Under the pieces are notes generated by a model. The model saw only the letters and a program-made list of their open reading frames with translations, ran no database searches and was not told the origin of the DNA. Shown here one piece after another: positions 10,350 to 20,639 of a stretch of DNA of 64,000 nt (positions are counted from its first letter, which is position 1; each line of letters starts with the position of its first letter). The DNA comes from Phanerodontia chrysosporium. Taxonomy: Eukaryota > Basidiomycota > Agaricomycetes > Polyporales > Phanerochaetaceae. The position numbers and the translations under genes were made by a program. The stretch is taken from positions 124,001 through 188,000 of the forward strand of contig MJGA01000015.1 of the NCBI GenBank assembly GCA_001910725.1. Direction: 5' to 3'.

Positions 10350-11524
10350 CGATATTGATGCTTCGAGCCTCGACGCATTTCCCATCAGGACACCTCGAGT
10401 ATGTCACACATTGAGCTCCCACATCATAAACATGGACTTATTGGGCCCGAAAGACGATACACGTGTGGTCCTTGTGGCTTGCTATGTGCGAAGAGCATCG
10501 TCGCGGAGCTAGCGTGCAACTTTCGGAGATACAGCGCTTGCGCATGGTGCCCAGCCAGCTCTTCGCCCTATAATCGCCACTGGTCTCTAGCTTCGACTGT
10601 GCAGACTGGGAAGTGTAGTGTTGCCACTTGGTATTACGACTGAATACCTAGTGCACTGTAGTGTTGCGGTGCCTGTCCAGCTGACTCCCCGCCCCAGACC
10701 CTCTACACCTCCGGCTTGCCATCTCCGACTGTCAATAACCTGACGAAACGAAACTCTGTTGAGAGAAATTCTGGATCCGCAGCTCTTCTTAGCCGATAGC
10801 TTCGTATGTTCGGATGGTGCTGCGTCGGATGTCCAGTTCAGTACACGAGGTGCGCAAGATCCGTTGCACATGCTTGTGTCCAGGCTCACATATCGCGCTC
10901 GTCCATCGTTCCAGTGCAGACATCGAATAGAACGGCTTACTCCCCTGCATCACCTATGCAGCCGCGGCCGACTCTAGCATCGGTCGAAGACGAACTCCAA
11001 CGTGGAGAGTAGTGATCACATATAAACGGCGTTCAAGAACGCGCTTGGGCTACCCCGTACACTCGCTCATCGTCGTCAGTCGATCTGCGCTCGATGGTTG
11101 TTGCGGGCGGGCGCAGTCAATGTCGTGCTTCTCCCGCGGGCTAACAGCAATTCCTTCACGCGGATCACATTTGGATACTTCCCCGCGTATCTTGGAGGCA
11201 CCGACTCCGGTTCTGCAGCTCTTGAGTCCTGCTGTATAACCGGCCGCCGTGGTCGCCCCGACGGCGGCCAATGTCATGAGAGGGCGACGACGGAGGCAAA
11301 GTCGGGATGCGGAGGCGCATGAGTAGCCGACTTGCAGGTTTAAGGAGGCATCGTCGGACGAAGACTAGCAGACACAACCCTCCCCATAGCCTGCGCCCTG
11401 CTATGGGAACCGCTAGCCCAACTCAGAGAAAGCGCCGCCGCCTTTTCCACATCCAGTTACAAGCTATGCTCCGTCAGTTCTTCCCTTGCGTGCATAACTT
11501 AGGACGAGGGCTCACCTACTTCCA
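10350..11524. other. no recognisable gene
   Basis: About 1.2 kb with only short ORFs on both strands and no family motif. It should hold the promoter of the DUF6535 gene and upstream exons or leader of the gene ending at 12109. A minus-strand frame from 11277 has a protein-like hydrophobic start but no support. Confidence 0.4.
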
Positions 11525-12109
11525 GGAGAAGTCAGCGGGCACCCGCGCGCCAGGCTCTCCTATACCCTGAAGTGGGTTTACGAAAACAAGTATTGCGCTG
11601 TTATCCGTGGACTCCCACACCCGCTGCACCACTGCAGGCCATCACAGCCTCGAGGCGGGAAGGGCGTGTCGTCCGCGCTGATCAAGTACTGCGAGGAGGG
11701 CAAAGTGTCCATCCACATACTACCCCCGGAAACGTTCGCGCGTCGTCGAGACAACGCGATTGCAGCAGGAGTCTACACGCCTGACGCCAGGCGAGGGACG
11801 CGTGCCGATGCGGGGTATCCGCGACCGCATGCCCGTCGTGCGGAACGCCTGTTCCCTGCGACGGACTCGGTGACGACGGAGGGGGTGACCAAGGAGATGG
11901 AGGATGGGACTTACGCGTATCCGGAGCGCATTCAGCCGCGGCGCGTCTCGAATGTCGAGCGGAGGAAACGTGAAGAGAAGGTGTCGGAGGCGGCGGCAAC
12001 AGCACGGAAGGCGCGCAGAGGGCGTCACCGCGGTGCAAGTGGCGACGCTGCTGACCGCGGCGCCAGGAGCCGTTGGGAAGGCTCGCGAGGCAAGCGGCGC
12101 AGACAATGA
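11525..12109 (+). CDS. unrecognised protein with a long basic C-terminus (3' part only)
   Basis: One frame is open from 11498 to the stop at 12107-12109; I start the feature after a possible acceptor at 11524. The start codon is not found and upstream exons are likely. The visible protein has an ordered-looking segment (YTLKWVYENKYCAVIRG, later SSALIKYCEEGKVSIHILPP) followed by about 100 residues rich in Arg, Lys, Ala and Glu, with ERRKREEK near the middle and KRRRQ at the end, suggesting nucleic-acid or nucleolar association. I do not recognise a family. A donor-like GTTATC and acceptor CTGCAG between 11590 and 11640 could add another intron. Confidence 0.35.
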   Translation, partial: GEVSGHPRARLSYTLKWVYENKYCAVIRGLPHPLHHCRPSQPRGGKGVSSALIKYCEEGKVSIHILPPETFARRRDNAIAAGVYTPDARRGTRADAGYPRPHARRAERLFPATDSVTTEGVTKEMEDGTYAYPERIQPRRVSNVERRKREEKVSEAAATARKARRGRHRGASGDAADRGARSRWEGSRGKRRRQ

Positions 12110-12367
12110 GTTCTGGTTGTCTGTTTTCTACTTTCTTTCCTATGACTTGTCTATGCTCAATGCTCATGATCATGACGCCACATACTTGACGTGCTCGGGG
12201 TGGCTCGAGAGTTCTCAACACTGGGATTGCAATTAGGATAGTAGGTTGTGGAGGGTATCACAATGCAATGTAATCTACAATGATGGAGGACATAACAACG
12301 ACGAATAGCGGATACAGGACAGAGCAGCAATAAGAAGAGAAGAGGAAGAAAAGACTGGGTCGCAGTA
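12110..12367. other. short intergenic region, convergent 3' ends
   Basis: 258 bp between two converging gene ends. AT-rich towards 12300, with no feature recognised. Confidence 0.5.
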
Positions 12368-13382
12368 TTAATGGTGAGCCGCAGGAGGCTTCGCCCTCAG
12401 GCCGTGACCGCGCATGTGCCGTTGGTGAGCCGGCACACCGACGCTCTTCCTTCCGCAGAGGAGACAGGAGAACACTGTCTCCACCTGCGACTTTGGGGGA
12501 GGCGTCGGGGGGTGGTTTTGTTGCGGTACCGCGAGGTACCGCGAGTCGTCGCCCTTTGGCGGAACCGGTGGCACCTCGCTCACCGTGTTCCGCCGCTCGT
12601 GCACAGGCTGAGCGGGGACGAAGGCCGCGACGTAGTTGTCGCTGAAGCCCCGCTTGTGCACTACACAGGGGCGTGGTCCGCGCGGCGCAGCCTTTGCTGC
12701 CGGCTCTTGTGGGCTAGCAGACAGAGGAAGTCAGTTGTGGCGCAGGCAGCAGTATAAAAGAGACACTCACCAAGGACTCACTGCTCGCCGCTTCCCCTCG
12801 CTCTTCGACGAACCCCCTGTCCAGTCGCTCACCGCCCGTGGGAGACGGTCGGCGAATGGGAGGTCGTCCTTGACCCCGCCGGCGGCCTTGAGCGCAACGA
12901 GCCGCACTGTCCAGCCGACCTCTGGAGCCGGTACCGCTACCGACTCCGGGATGGGCGACGCACGACGGCGGGCTTGCCGTAGGCCACTCGCCTCAGTCCC
13001 CGGCGCGTAGAAGACCCGAGGCGGGGGACTGGGAGGCCGCCCACGCTGCGCAGGTCTCGGCCGCCGCGCCTCGGTCTCGGGAAGGCTCTCCCGCAGGGCG
13101 CGAAGGGACGGCAGCTCCGCCTGCCTCGCCCGCCGCGCTGCCTCCTCCCGCTCGACCTCCTTGCGGCCATCTGCTCTAGGTGTCTGCAGAGGGCCGCGCC
13201 GTAGTACACTGACCGCACCGGGCGAGGGTGGGCGATGGGAATGGGGTGCTGGGGAGTAGGCTGCTGCGTGCTTGCCCACGACTCAGCCTGTTGTGGCCAG
13301 GACTGCGCCTGTAGCCCTCTGGCAGCGTGGAGATGTGGTATGAAGGTAGATAGCTGGGTCCAGCGGTCATATAAGTGTTCAT
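12368..13382 (-). CDS. unrecognised proline-rich protein with a C-terminal Cys/His cluster
   Basis: The last two exons are clear: coding up to 12771, intron 12770-12714 (GTGAGT...CTAG), final exon 12713-12368. The upstream part has an Arg/Glu-rich helix (EVEREEAARRARQAEL), a Pro-rich run (RPPSPPPRVFYAPGTE) and a second Pro-rich run near the end (HPPTPPPK). The C-terminus holds CLLCGRKSVGVPAHQRHMRG, a C-x2-C then H-x2-H spacing that may bind zinc. The ATG at 13382 (MNTYMTAGPSY) is a guess; from there the frame must change twice (near 13320 and 13200), by one-base deletions or very short introns. No family is recognised. Confidence 0.5.
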
Positions 13383-13819
13383 CGTGGTGAAGGAAGATGG
13401 CAGGGAATGCGAAGTAGAAAGAGGCGGTCGATGTCTAAGGGATGTGTTCAACCTGGGCCGCAGAGACATGGGGTCTTTATGTGCAGTGAGGATTGCCAGA
13501 AAGGGGCACGACGCGTCGTGTGCACGTGCTGGAACGCGATCGTGTGTGGCTTAGGGAAACAATGCGACGGAAAAGCTTCAAAGGCCACCACAGTGCGCAT
13601 CAATGATTAGCATTAGGGTTCAAAGAGCTCAAAGGGGCGGAAGGGCTCAAAGGGGGCCCTGCAGCAAGGGCTTTGACGTCCGAAAGCGCAGCCATTGAGC
13701 AGAGTCAAAGGGAAATGGATTGCTGACATGAAATGGGGACAGCCTTTTTGTGGAGATATCTATGGAGAGAACGAGAAGCATGCCGAGACCGACGACTTGG
13801 ATCTACAGCCAGAGCGGCT
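13383..13819. other. intergenic
   Basis: About 440 bp between two minus-strand genes. A short imperfect AGGGCTCAAAGGGG-type tandem repeat lies near 13620-13660. No gene seen. Confidence 0.45.
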
Positions 13820-14556
13820 TCAGCGGACACGCCCAAGCTCGAACCAGCCGATGTCGCTCCTGTAGAACATGGTGCTACACAGCTGCCACTGCAGCTCGCG
13901 GGACCAGCGCTCGAGCATGAGCCGGTACTCGCGGGTCGTGCGGAGGTCGAAGAGCAGCGGAAGCTGGAGAAGGGGCAGCGGCTCCTTGTTCTTGCGGCGC
14001 GTGTTCTGGACGAGCGTCTTCTGCATGTGCGTCAGCACGATCTGCGGGTGTTCAGCGCGGGGAGTGAGCATGGGGCGAGTGGGCAGCGGGCGGGCGGACT
14101 CACGACGCGCATCACGACGCGCAGACTCCGGAGCGAGTCGTACTGCGCGGCGAGGAAGAGCAGCTTTGCCTCGCGCTGGTCCTCGAGGTCGCGCGCGGCG
14201 CGGCAGAGCAACCAGAACTCCTTGGTCCACTCGCCCAGCGCCTCCTCCGAGTCCATGACCGTCACGTTCACCGGGTCCACTGCCGCGACCGTGTCAGCAT
14301 GCGCCTTGTGTGCAGCGAAGCCCGAGCACCCGGGGGACTCGCCTGCTTTCAGGATCTCGCGGGTCTCGCGGGTCACGATGCGCCGCATGTCCGCGACGAG
14401 CTTCTGGCACAGCGCGAGCCGGCGCTTGTTCAACGGGACTGGGCGCCACCTGATGCCGGCAAACTCGCTGAGCTCGAGGGCGTCGACGCCGTGCTGGAGG
14501 TCGAACGGGAGGCGTACTCGTGTGGAGCTAGGGGTCATGGTGGGTGTGGTGTGCAT
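13820..14556 (-). CDS. unrecognised conserved-looking protein, 224 residues
   Basis: Two exons, 14556-14104 and 14041-13820, joined by a 62 nt intron (GTGAGT...CCGCAG) with phase kept. The start ATG at 14556 (MHTTPTMTPSS) is followed by a second ATG six codons on; either could serve. The protein is mostly helical with many charged residues: a block LNKRRLALCQKLVADMRRIV at about residues 43-62, EFWLLCRAARDLEDQREAKL in the middle, and WSRELQWQLCSTMFYRSDIG near the end. No signal peptide, membrane segment or known motif is visible. The clean exon structure argues for a real gene. Confidence 0.65.
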
Positions 14557-14906
14557 TAGCTGGGCTCTAGGAGCGCAGTGAAGAGGGCGTATTTAGGAGG
14601 GAGAAGAGGCGAGTGGCCCGGGTTGTGGCAGCGTAGACAAAGAACTGGACAACAAAGGACACCATGTGGGCACCGTCCGGACTGATGAGGGTGGCATTCT
14701 GACAGACGAGAGGCTGTGGCTGAGGAAGTATTACAGATGGTCTGCAGTATTCGGGTTCGAGCAATACGAAGAGCTGATGACACTCGACTAACAAGAGAGA
14801 CGACTGAGAAGCGATGGTTGGTGTTGGATACTCGAGATGAACCACGTCAGACGTTGATATAGAGACAGAGGGAGACAGAGGCTGCAACAGCGCGGGCATG
14901 TTCGAC
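14557..14906. other. intergenic, probable promoter of the 13820-14556 gene
   Basis: 350 bp between two minus-strand genes. A minus-strand open frame here (14567-14899) has composition unlike the neighbouring coding exons and I do not accept it. Confidence 0.4.
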
Positions 14907-15522
14907 TCATACAGCGTCCTGAGGCAATGCTCGAGTCCGTGAGGAAGGGAAGCGCTGCGCGAGCAGGGGTGGCATTCGGCTTGGGGGCCTGCCTTGCTGA
15001 TAGTCCTGTACTGCGGATCCGAGATAGTCGACGATCAGCTGCGCTTCTTCAAAATCGACCATGTATCGCCCCAGGCCGTTTGGGGCTGGTTCTTCCATGA
15101 GGAGCAGCTGGTGATTCATGAAGCGAGTCTACGAGACATTAGCACGGAGCGAATTCCGCTCATGCAGCTGTAGGACGCACCATCAGCAGGATGTCTGCGA
15201 ATGCCGGCCAGTGTTGTTTCGCACAGCGCTGGATCCATGTCAACAGTGTGGTTCCGGATTCGAGTTCGACGGCCAGGGAGAACATTTCGTCCAACGTGCG
15301 CACGAATTGCTTTCCATCTCGAACTTTGAAGACGAGATATCCGCGATTCCTGCTCAGGAGGTGCAGCTGTCCTGTCGCTGCGATGAGCAAGTGAGAGACA
15401 CAAGATGGAAAAGACGTACTGCGTGCAACCTCCACATCGGCATTCCTCATGAGATGCGCCACCCTGCGTGCGGCGATGTGCTGCTGGGACGGCTCGGGCC
15501 TCGTCGGTGGCTGGTTCGACAT
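14907..15522 (-). CDS. unrecognised small protein, 173 residues
   Basis: Three exons, 15522-15420, 15377-15181 and 15128-14907, with introns of 42 and 52 nt (GTACGT...CGCAG, GTGCGT...CGTAG) and consistent phases. The start is MSNQPPTRPEPSQQ at 15522. The centre is ordered: GQLHLLSRNRGYLVFKVRDG, then VRTLDEMFSLAVELESGTTL, which looks like a beta strand pair followed by a helix. The last 30 residues are Pro/Arg-rich. The alternating strand-helix pattern hints at a small alpha/beta domain, but I cannot name a family. A TTATAAG motif near 15558 could be its TATA box. Confidence 0.6.
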
Positions 15523-15977
15523 TACGGGCGCGCCCTGGACTCGGAGAGCGTGGACGCGGCTTATAAGCCTGTCCAAGCACAGCTTCCATATGGCCCATCA
15601 GCCATACCGCGATTGTCCCCCCGGAGAGCGATGGCAGTGGCGTGCCAGGTCTCGGACACTAGGGCGACACGCATTGTCGGTATCGGCCAGTCAAACAGAG
15701 GCAGACGCAGGATTCTGCTGGAGCCCCCAGCATGACGTCGATTATCGCCCTTGTCGTATTGTCGGCGCCGGCCGTGGAAACACTCTGTCGAGATAACGAG
15801 AGGCGTGGAGGACAAAACGCGTATGCTCGGAGACGCCTCCGATCCCGGTCAGGCGCATCAGGCGCATCAAACGCCAAAGCCGAACGGCCAATCACTACGC
15901 AGCGTCTAAGAATTTTGAGACGCATTAGCACTCGCAGAGGCTCATTCCCTCACCCCCAAGCACCGAAAGACCCCGCA

Positions 15978-18233
15978 ATGGCACCGGTTGCACAAAAGCG
16001 CAAGCAAAAACGCACGACCCTGCCCGAGCCGAAGGCGAAGAAGGCCCGCCTCGATACTGCCAGCAAGGAGAAAAGCGAGCAGGAGGAGAAGGGCAAGAAG
16101 CGCAGCCGGCCGGTCACTGCGCCTGTGCAGGACGAAAGCGACGTCAGCGAAGCAGAGTTTGACGACGACGGCGATGATGCCTGGGTAGATGAGCCAGACC
16201 AGGAAGGTGACGACGAGGACATGGCCGAGGACGGCGAGGAAGGCACCTCTAGCAAGCCAAAGGACCCGAACGGTGCGTCCTGCGTTGCGCTGTGGTAAAA
16301 TATGGTACTGAAGTTCCTTCGCTGCCCAGCGGCCCGCGAGTCTCACAAAGCGCAGAAAGCACTGCTCACGCAGCGGAAAGCGGCAAAACCACACAGCGAA
16401 CTGCTCACAGAGGCGAAACGAGCATGGTCGCTCGCCCGGCAGAAGAATCTGTCCAGGACTGAGCGGACAAAACACATCAATGCACTCATGGACGTCGTCC
16501 GCGGCAAGGTAAAGGACATTGTGTTCAAGCACGACGCGAGCCGCATCGTGCAGACGATCGTCAAATACGGCAGCGCGAAGGAGCGCAACGAGATTGCGGA
16601 GGAGCTCAAGGGCCGGTATAAGGACCTTGCGCAGAACAAGTACTCCAAGGTGCGCCGCACACTGCGTCTCTGCTTGGTCGCTGGTCTGACGATGTGTGCA
16701 GTTCCTGGTCACGAAACTCATCCGCCTCTGCCCATCGCATCGCACGTCGATCTTGCAGGAGTTCCATGGGAGCGTAATGCGCCTGCTGCTGCACCGCGAG
16801 GCGTCGTCTGTGCTCGCGGACGCCTTCGAGCTGTACGCGAACGCTTACGAACGGTCTATCCTACTCAAGACTTCTACGGAAAGGAGGCACAGCTCTTCAC
16901 AGTGACGCTCGGCAGCGACGAGGAGCGCGAGCGGTCGAAAAAGGGACTCCGCGGCGTGCTGGAGGGCGCGGACAAGGAGCGTCGCCGCCGTGTGCTGAAC
17001 GCCGTCAAGGAGAACCTCACGACGGTGTTCAACAACTCGGACAAGGGCGCGGTATCGCATGCGATCGTGCACCGGGTGCTGTGGGAGTACCTCTCTGTCG
17101 TCAACGAGCTCGAGGACGAGGCTGATAAGGAGAAGGCGCGGAGAGAGATGTTCGAGACGTACGTCGCCCTCGGTATCGACCTGGCGTGTATGCACTGACT
17201 GCCCCGCAGATGCCAGGACGTGCTTGCGGAAATGGTCCACACCAAGGACGGCAGTCGGGTCGTGCGCGAGTTCATCGCCCAGGGCACCGCCAAGGACCGG
17301 AAACACATCGTGAAGGCGATCAAGCCGCACGTCGAGCGGATGTGCAAGGACGACGAGGCGCAGCTCGTGCTCTTCACGGCTCTGGACGTCATCGAGTGCG
17401 TATCCCTCTTGATGTTTCCCGGACTGCCGAACTGACCTCGCACCCCAGCGACACGAAGCTCACCGCGAAATCGCTCGTCGCCGACATCGCCGCGGCCGCG
17501 CACTCGCTGTACCAGTCCTCGCAAGGCCGGCGCTCGCTCATCTACCTCGTCTCGCCGCGCACGCGGCGGCACTTTACGCCCGCACAGGTGCGCCTCCCCC
17601 GTTCCCGATGACAATCCCCACGGCTGACACGCCGGCGCAGATTGCGCTCCTCGCAGAGACCGACGCGGTGCGTGCGCAGACGAGCAAGAAGGACGCCGCG
17701 GTGCGCGCCGACGAGGTCTGCAAGGCCGCGAGCGCACCGCTGCTCGCGTGGCTCGCGGACGAGGGCGCCGCGGTCGCGCGCGACCCGGGCGGGAGCCTCG
17801 TCGTGTGCGAGGTGCTGCTCTACGCCGACGGCGACAAGGCCGCGGCGTCGGAGACGATCCTGCGCGCGCTCGCCGCGCCGTACCCGGGCGCCGAGCACCC
17901 GATCGCGCTCCCGCACGCGTCGCGCCTGTACAAGACGCTGCTGCAGGGCGGGCACTTTGACCATGCGGCGCGTGCCGTCGCGCGCGCGCCGCGCTGGGAC
18001 GCGCTCGCGTTCGCGCGGGCGTTCGTGCGCATCGTCGGTGCGGAGACGACGCGTGCGATGGCGCGTGACGACGGTGCGTTCGTCGTCGCGGTGCTGTGCG
18101 AGCGCGCGCTTGAGGATGCAGACCTCGGAAGGAGCTCAAGAGCTGGTTTGACGGCGCGGTGCGCAAGGAGCTGGAGAAGGATAAGGACAGGAGAGGGCGG
18201 GCTGTGCTACTCGAGCAGATTGCCAAGTTGTAA
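15978..18233 (+). CDS. PUF6: Pumilio-family ribosome biogenesis protein PUF6 (PUM3), two one-base frameshifts
   Basis: Six exons: 15978-16272, 16330-16649, 16702-17158, 17210-17395, 17449-17587 and 17641-18233, about 663 residues. A basic N-terminus with an acidic stretch (about residues 50-90) leads into PUF repeats (HDASRIVQTIVKYGSAKERN, NKYSKFLVTKLIRLCPSHR, then a T-K-D-G-S-R-V-V-R-E-F repeat) and the C-terminal CPL region (residues about 430-640). PUF6 acts in 60S subunit assembly in the nucleolus; the yeast protein also represses ASH1 mRNA. Frame is lost twice, after 16869 (K-D-F-Y-G-K expected) and at about 18128 (G-K-E-L-K expected); each needs one base, and the exon phases around the first prove it. 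Both are most likely assembly errors. It lies tail to tail with a diverged paralogue. Confidence 0.92.
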
Positions 18234-18437
18234 TGTCGGCGTTGTTTAGACTGGCTCTCCATTGCTTTTCGTCTCTTCTGGATACAGATGTGAGACAGAT
18301 TCATACCTTACAGCGGAGAGCTCATACTCAGCCAGTGGGTCGTCCCCGGTTGCATAGTTCAATCTACAGACCATTGTGTACACACAAGCTAATGGGATAC
18401 AGTATGGACTTGAATGCTACACATGGGTACATGTACC

Positions 18438-19695
18438 TTATGAGCTAAGGCTTACTGTGCTATTGTCTAGGTGTGGCGTAGGGAATGGCGGTGGAAGAGG
18501 CATAGCAATAGCTATCGGGAGGGGCACTAGACCAAAACCCGAGTGAGCATTCCTCAGCAGCACAGCAAGGATGGCATACCAATGTCGGTGGACTCTGTCT
18601 GTTGCAAAACAGCATTCATCTGCGCAATGACACTCGATCCGTCTGGTGTGGTGTCGAGAAGCTGCACATGATGCAGACAGCTGCTCAGGCGTCAGCGGCG
18701 AGCAGGTGCGAACCAAAGGCTGAGCGTACCCTTGGATGACGTCTCTGCGAAATGTCTCGGCTACCGCCTTGGGGAGTGTGTCCAGCGCGTGCAGGTACTC
18801 GAGTAGCGCACGGTGGAAGATGGCTGACGACGGGATGGCTGGGTTCGGGTTGCGGAATCTGCATATAGTGTGAAAAAGACGGATCTCTGGGTGGTGTGTG
18901 CACTCACACCGCGTGGATATTGCTCCTTGCAGCTCCCAGGATCACGTACACTTGCCCTGGATTGCGACACTCCCGCAAGACCTCGCTGAGACCCGCCGCG
19001 TGCCACTTTTCGTCGTCCGCGTCAGCCCGCCGTGCCGCAGCATCCGCGAGCTCGCACGCGACGCGCCCGTGGAGGCTGCGCACGAGGAGCGCGCGTTCCG
19101 TGTCGTCTGCGTGGTGGTCGAAGGCAGCAAGGACGATGCCGATCGCCTCAAAGTTGAGGAGCAGGGGAAGCACGCCGTAGCGCATGAACTCGCGGAAGAC
19201 GAGCGGGCGCGCAGGCGGGCAGAGCTCGAGCAGCTGTAGGACAAGCATCTGCGCGCGAGGGGTGAGGGCGCCGCAGCGGGGAGAAATGGGCGGGAGGCGC
19301 ACCTTGTGCTCGCGCCGCTGGACCATGGCCGCGTACCAGCCCTTGAGCCTGCGCGCGAGCGCGAGGCGGTCCTCCGCGGCGCCGTGCTCGAGCGCGCATT
19401 CGAGGACGGGGCCGAGCGGGCCCACGCCGCCGTGCGCGGAGAGCACCCACGACAGGTAGCCGTCGACGGCATCGAGGATCGTGCGCAGGTGACGGCGCCG
19501 CTTTTTCTCGGAGAGGTACTCCTGACGGATGAGGTGGCATGCGCGTTGGGCCTCTGCGAGCCAGGGCGGGGTCGGCGGGGATAGGTAGGGCATGCTGGCG
19601 GCGAAGGCGTGTGCGGTGCTCGCGCTGGGCAGCGGCGGACGTTGCAGGTCGTCGGCGGGAGGCCCCACGGTGTGCGGGCTGCAGCCGATGGACAT
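18438..19695 (-). CDS. diverged, shortened paralogue of PUF6
   Basis: Five exons: 19695-19303, 19248-18908, 18858-18730, 18680-18580 and 18526-18438, 350 residues, every phase correct. Colinear matches to the PUF6 gene next door: LARRLKGWYAAMVQRREHK against IAEELKGRYKDLAQNKYSK; LELCPPARPLVFREFMRYG against IRLCPSHRTSILQEFHGSV; AIFHRALLEYL against AIVHRVLWEYL. Two introns fall at the same places and phases in both genes: phase 0 directly after the Lys ending the first block, and phase 2 just before the conserved Cys. The PUF RNA-contact pattern H-D-A-S-R-I-V-Q is replaced by H-G-G-V-G-P-L-G, and the CPL region is missing, replaced by a short Pro-rich tail. The alternative start at MPYLSPP is possible. 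I infer duplication followed by strong divergence with loss of canonical RNA recognition; function unknown. Confidence 0.8.
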
Positions 19696-20336
19696 GAGGT
19701 GGTTAGGCCTGGAAGTCGGCGGTGGGAGGTCGAGAGAAAGGGTAATGACAAGCGTTGGGGGATGATAGAGGCATAAACAAGGACATGATGGTCCTCTTTC
19801 AGAGCTTTGTCGCCGGCTGCATAGTCTCCTCGCTCGTCGTGGGTCTCTATGCCCCCCTGGAGCCGTGAACGAGAACGAAAGCAAAGCCTCTGAAAGAACA
19901 AGTGGAAAGGACGACGGGAAATAGGACACTTTAATGAAGCGCGCGTCGCGTCGCGTTTGTTTCTCACGCTCTCACTCTTACCGCCATGTGGGCCAGCCCG
20001 CGTTCACCAGGTTCCCGAGCCTCCACTGGAGATGTAACGCAGGCCGCGGTCTTTCTCGGGTGCATCCATATTCTCCAGCCCACTTGAGACATGCACTAAT
20101 CTGTTTCATTTTGTGTAGCGTCGAACGTGGACTCTCAGTCTTCAACGTTGGAATACTCGAGTTGCCTAGCCCTTGTTTTCGATGCTCGAACACCCGGCGT
20201 CGACTCTGGCCTTTACATAATCTTTTAAAGGCTGTGTATATGAAAATTGGCGAATAGTTCTTGCCGACGACACGCCCAACACGTCGGGATACGCTTCGAC
20301 TGCTATACAAGCGCGGGACACACAAGAGGTGACCGT
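19696..20336. other. intergenic
   Basis: Between the PUF6 paralogue start and the small ORF at 20337-20513. A minus-strand frame of about 200 codons crosses this stretch, but its composition changes along its length and it overlaps the better small ORF in another frame, so I treat it as chance. Confidence 0.4.
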
Positions 20337-20513
20337 CTACAGACGACTGCATTCCGAGTCTTGCATCATACTCGGCACTATATGGGTCAATGCGTCCTCC
20401 TCCAGCTGTTTCGGCAGCAATGATCTCGCGGCCGCGGCGTGGGACCGGTCGGCCTCCGTGCCTGGGCTCATCACGTACTCGACGAACGTGTCTGCGAAGT
20501 CCAGCACGCTCAT
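20337..20513 (-). CDS. candidate 58-residue protein, divergent from the esterase-like gene
   Basis: An ATG at 20513 opens a 59-codon frame ending in TAG at 20337-20339. The translation starts MSVLDFADTFVEYVMSPG and continues with a helical Ala-rich and acidic segment (KQLEEDALTHIVPSMM). The amino-acid balance is protein-like rather than the Arg/Ser/Pro bias of chance frames in this GC-rich DNA. The stop codon overlaps a GTAGAC that could be a splice donor, so this may be one exon of a longer gene. It begins about 60 bp from the TATA box of the plus-strand esterase-like gene, so the two would share a promoter region. No family recognised. Confidence 0.35.
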   Translation of the reverse strand: MSVLDFADTFVEYVMSPGTEADRSHAAAARSLLPKQLEEDALTHIVPSMMQDSECSRL

Positions 20514-20570
20514 AGTTCCTAATACTGCAGTTCAATAGCAACCTCGATCCGAGCTGCGTAGCAGTAGCCA

Positions 20571-20578
20571 TATAAAAG
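20571..20578 (+). promoter_or_regulatory. TATA box of the first esterase-like gene
   Basis: TATAAAAG, a strong TATA match, lies 62 bp upstream of the ATG at 20640. Confidence 0.6.
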
Positions 20579-20639
20579 TGAGTGTCTTGCTTCGGTTTGA
20601 AGCTTTCAAACTCCACTGCTGCGGGGTGCTCACACGACC

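Noticed and set aside
13165..13290. 34-35 nt introns in the proline-rich gene
   Set aside because: They restore frame but are shorter than any other intron in the window (42 nt minimum among accepted ones), so missing bases are at least as likely.
19978..20616. 212-codon minus-strand open frame upstream of the esterase-like gene
   Set aside because: Composition changes along its length and a different frame (20337-20513) looks better. It also crosses the TATA region of copy A.
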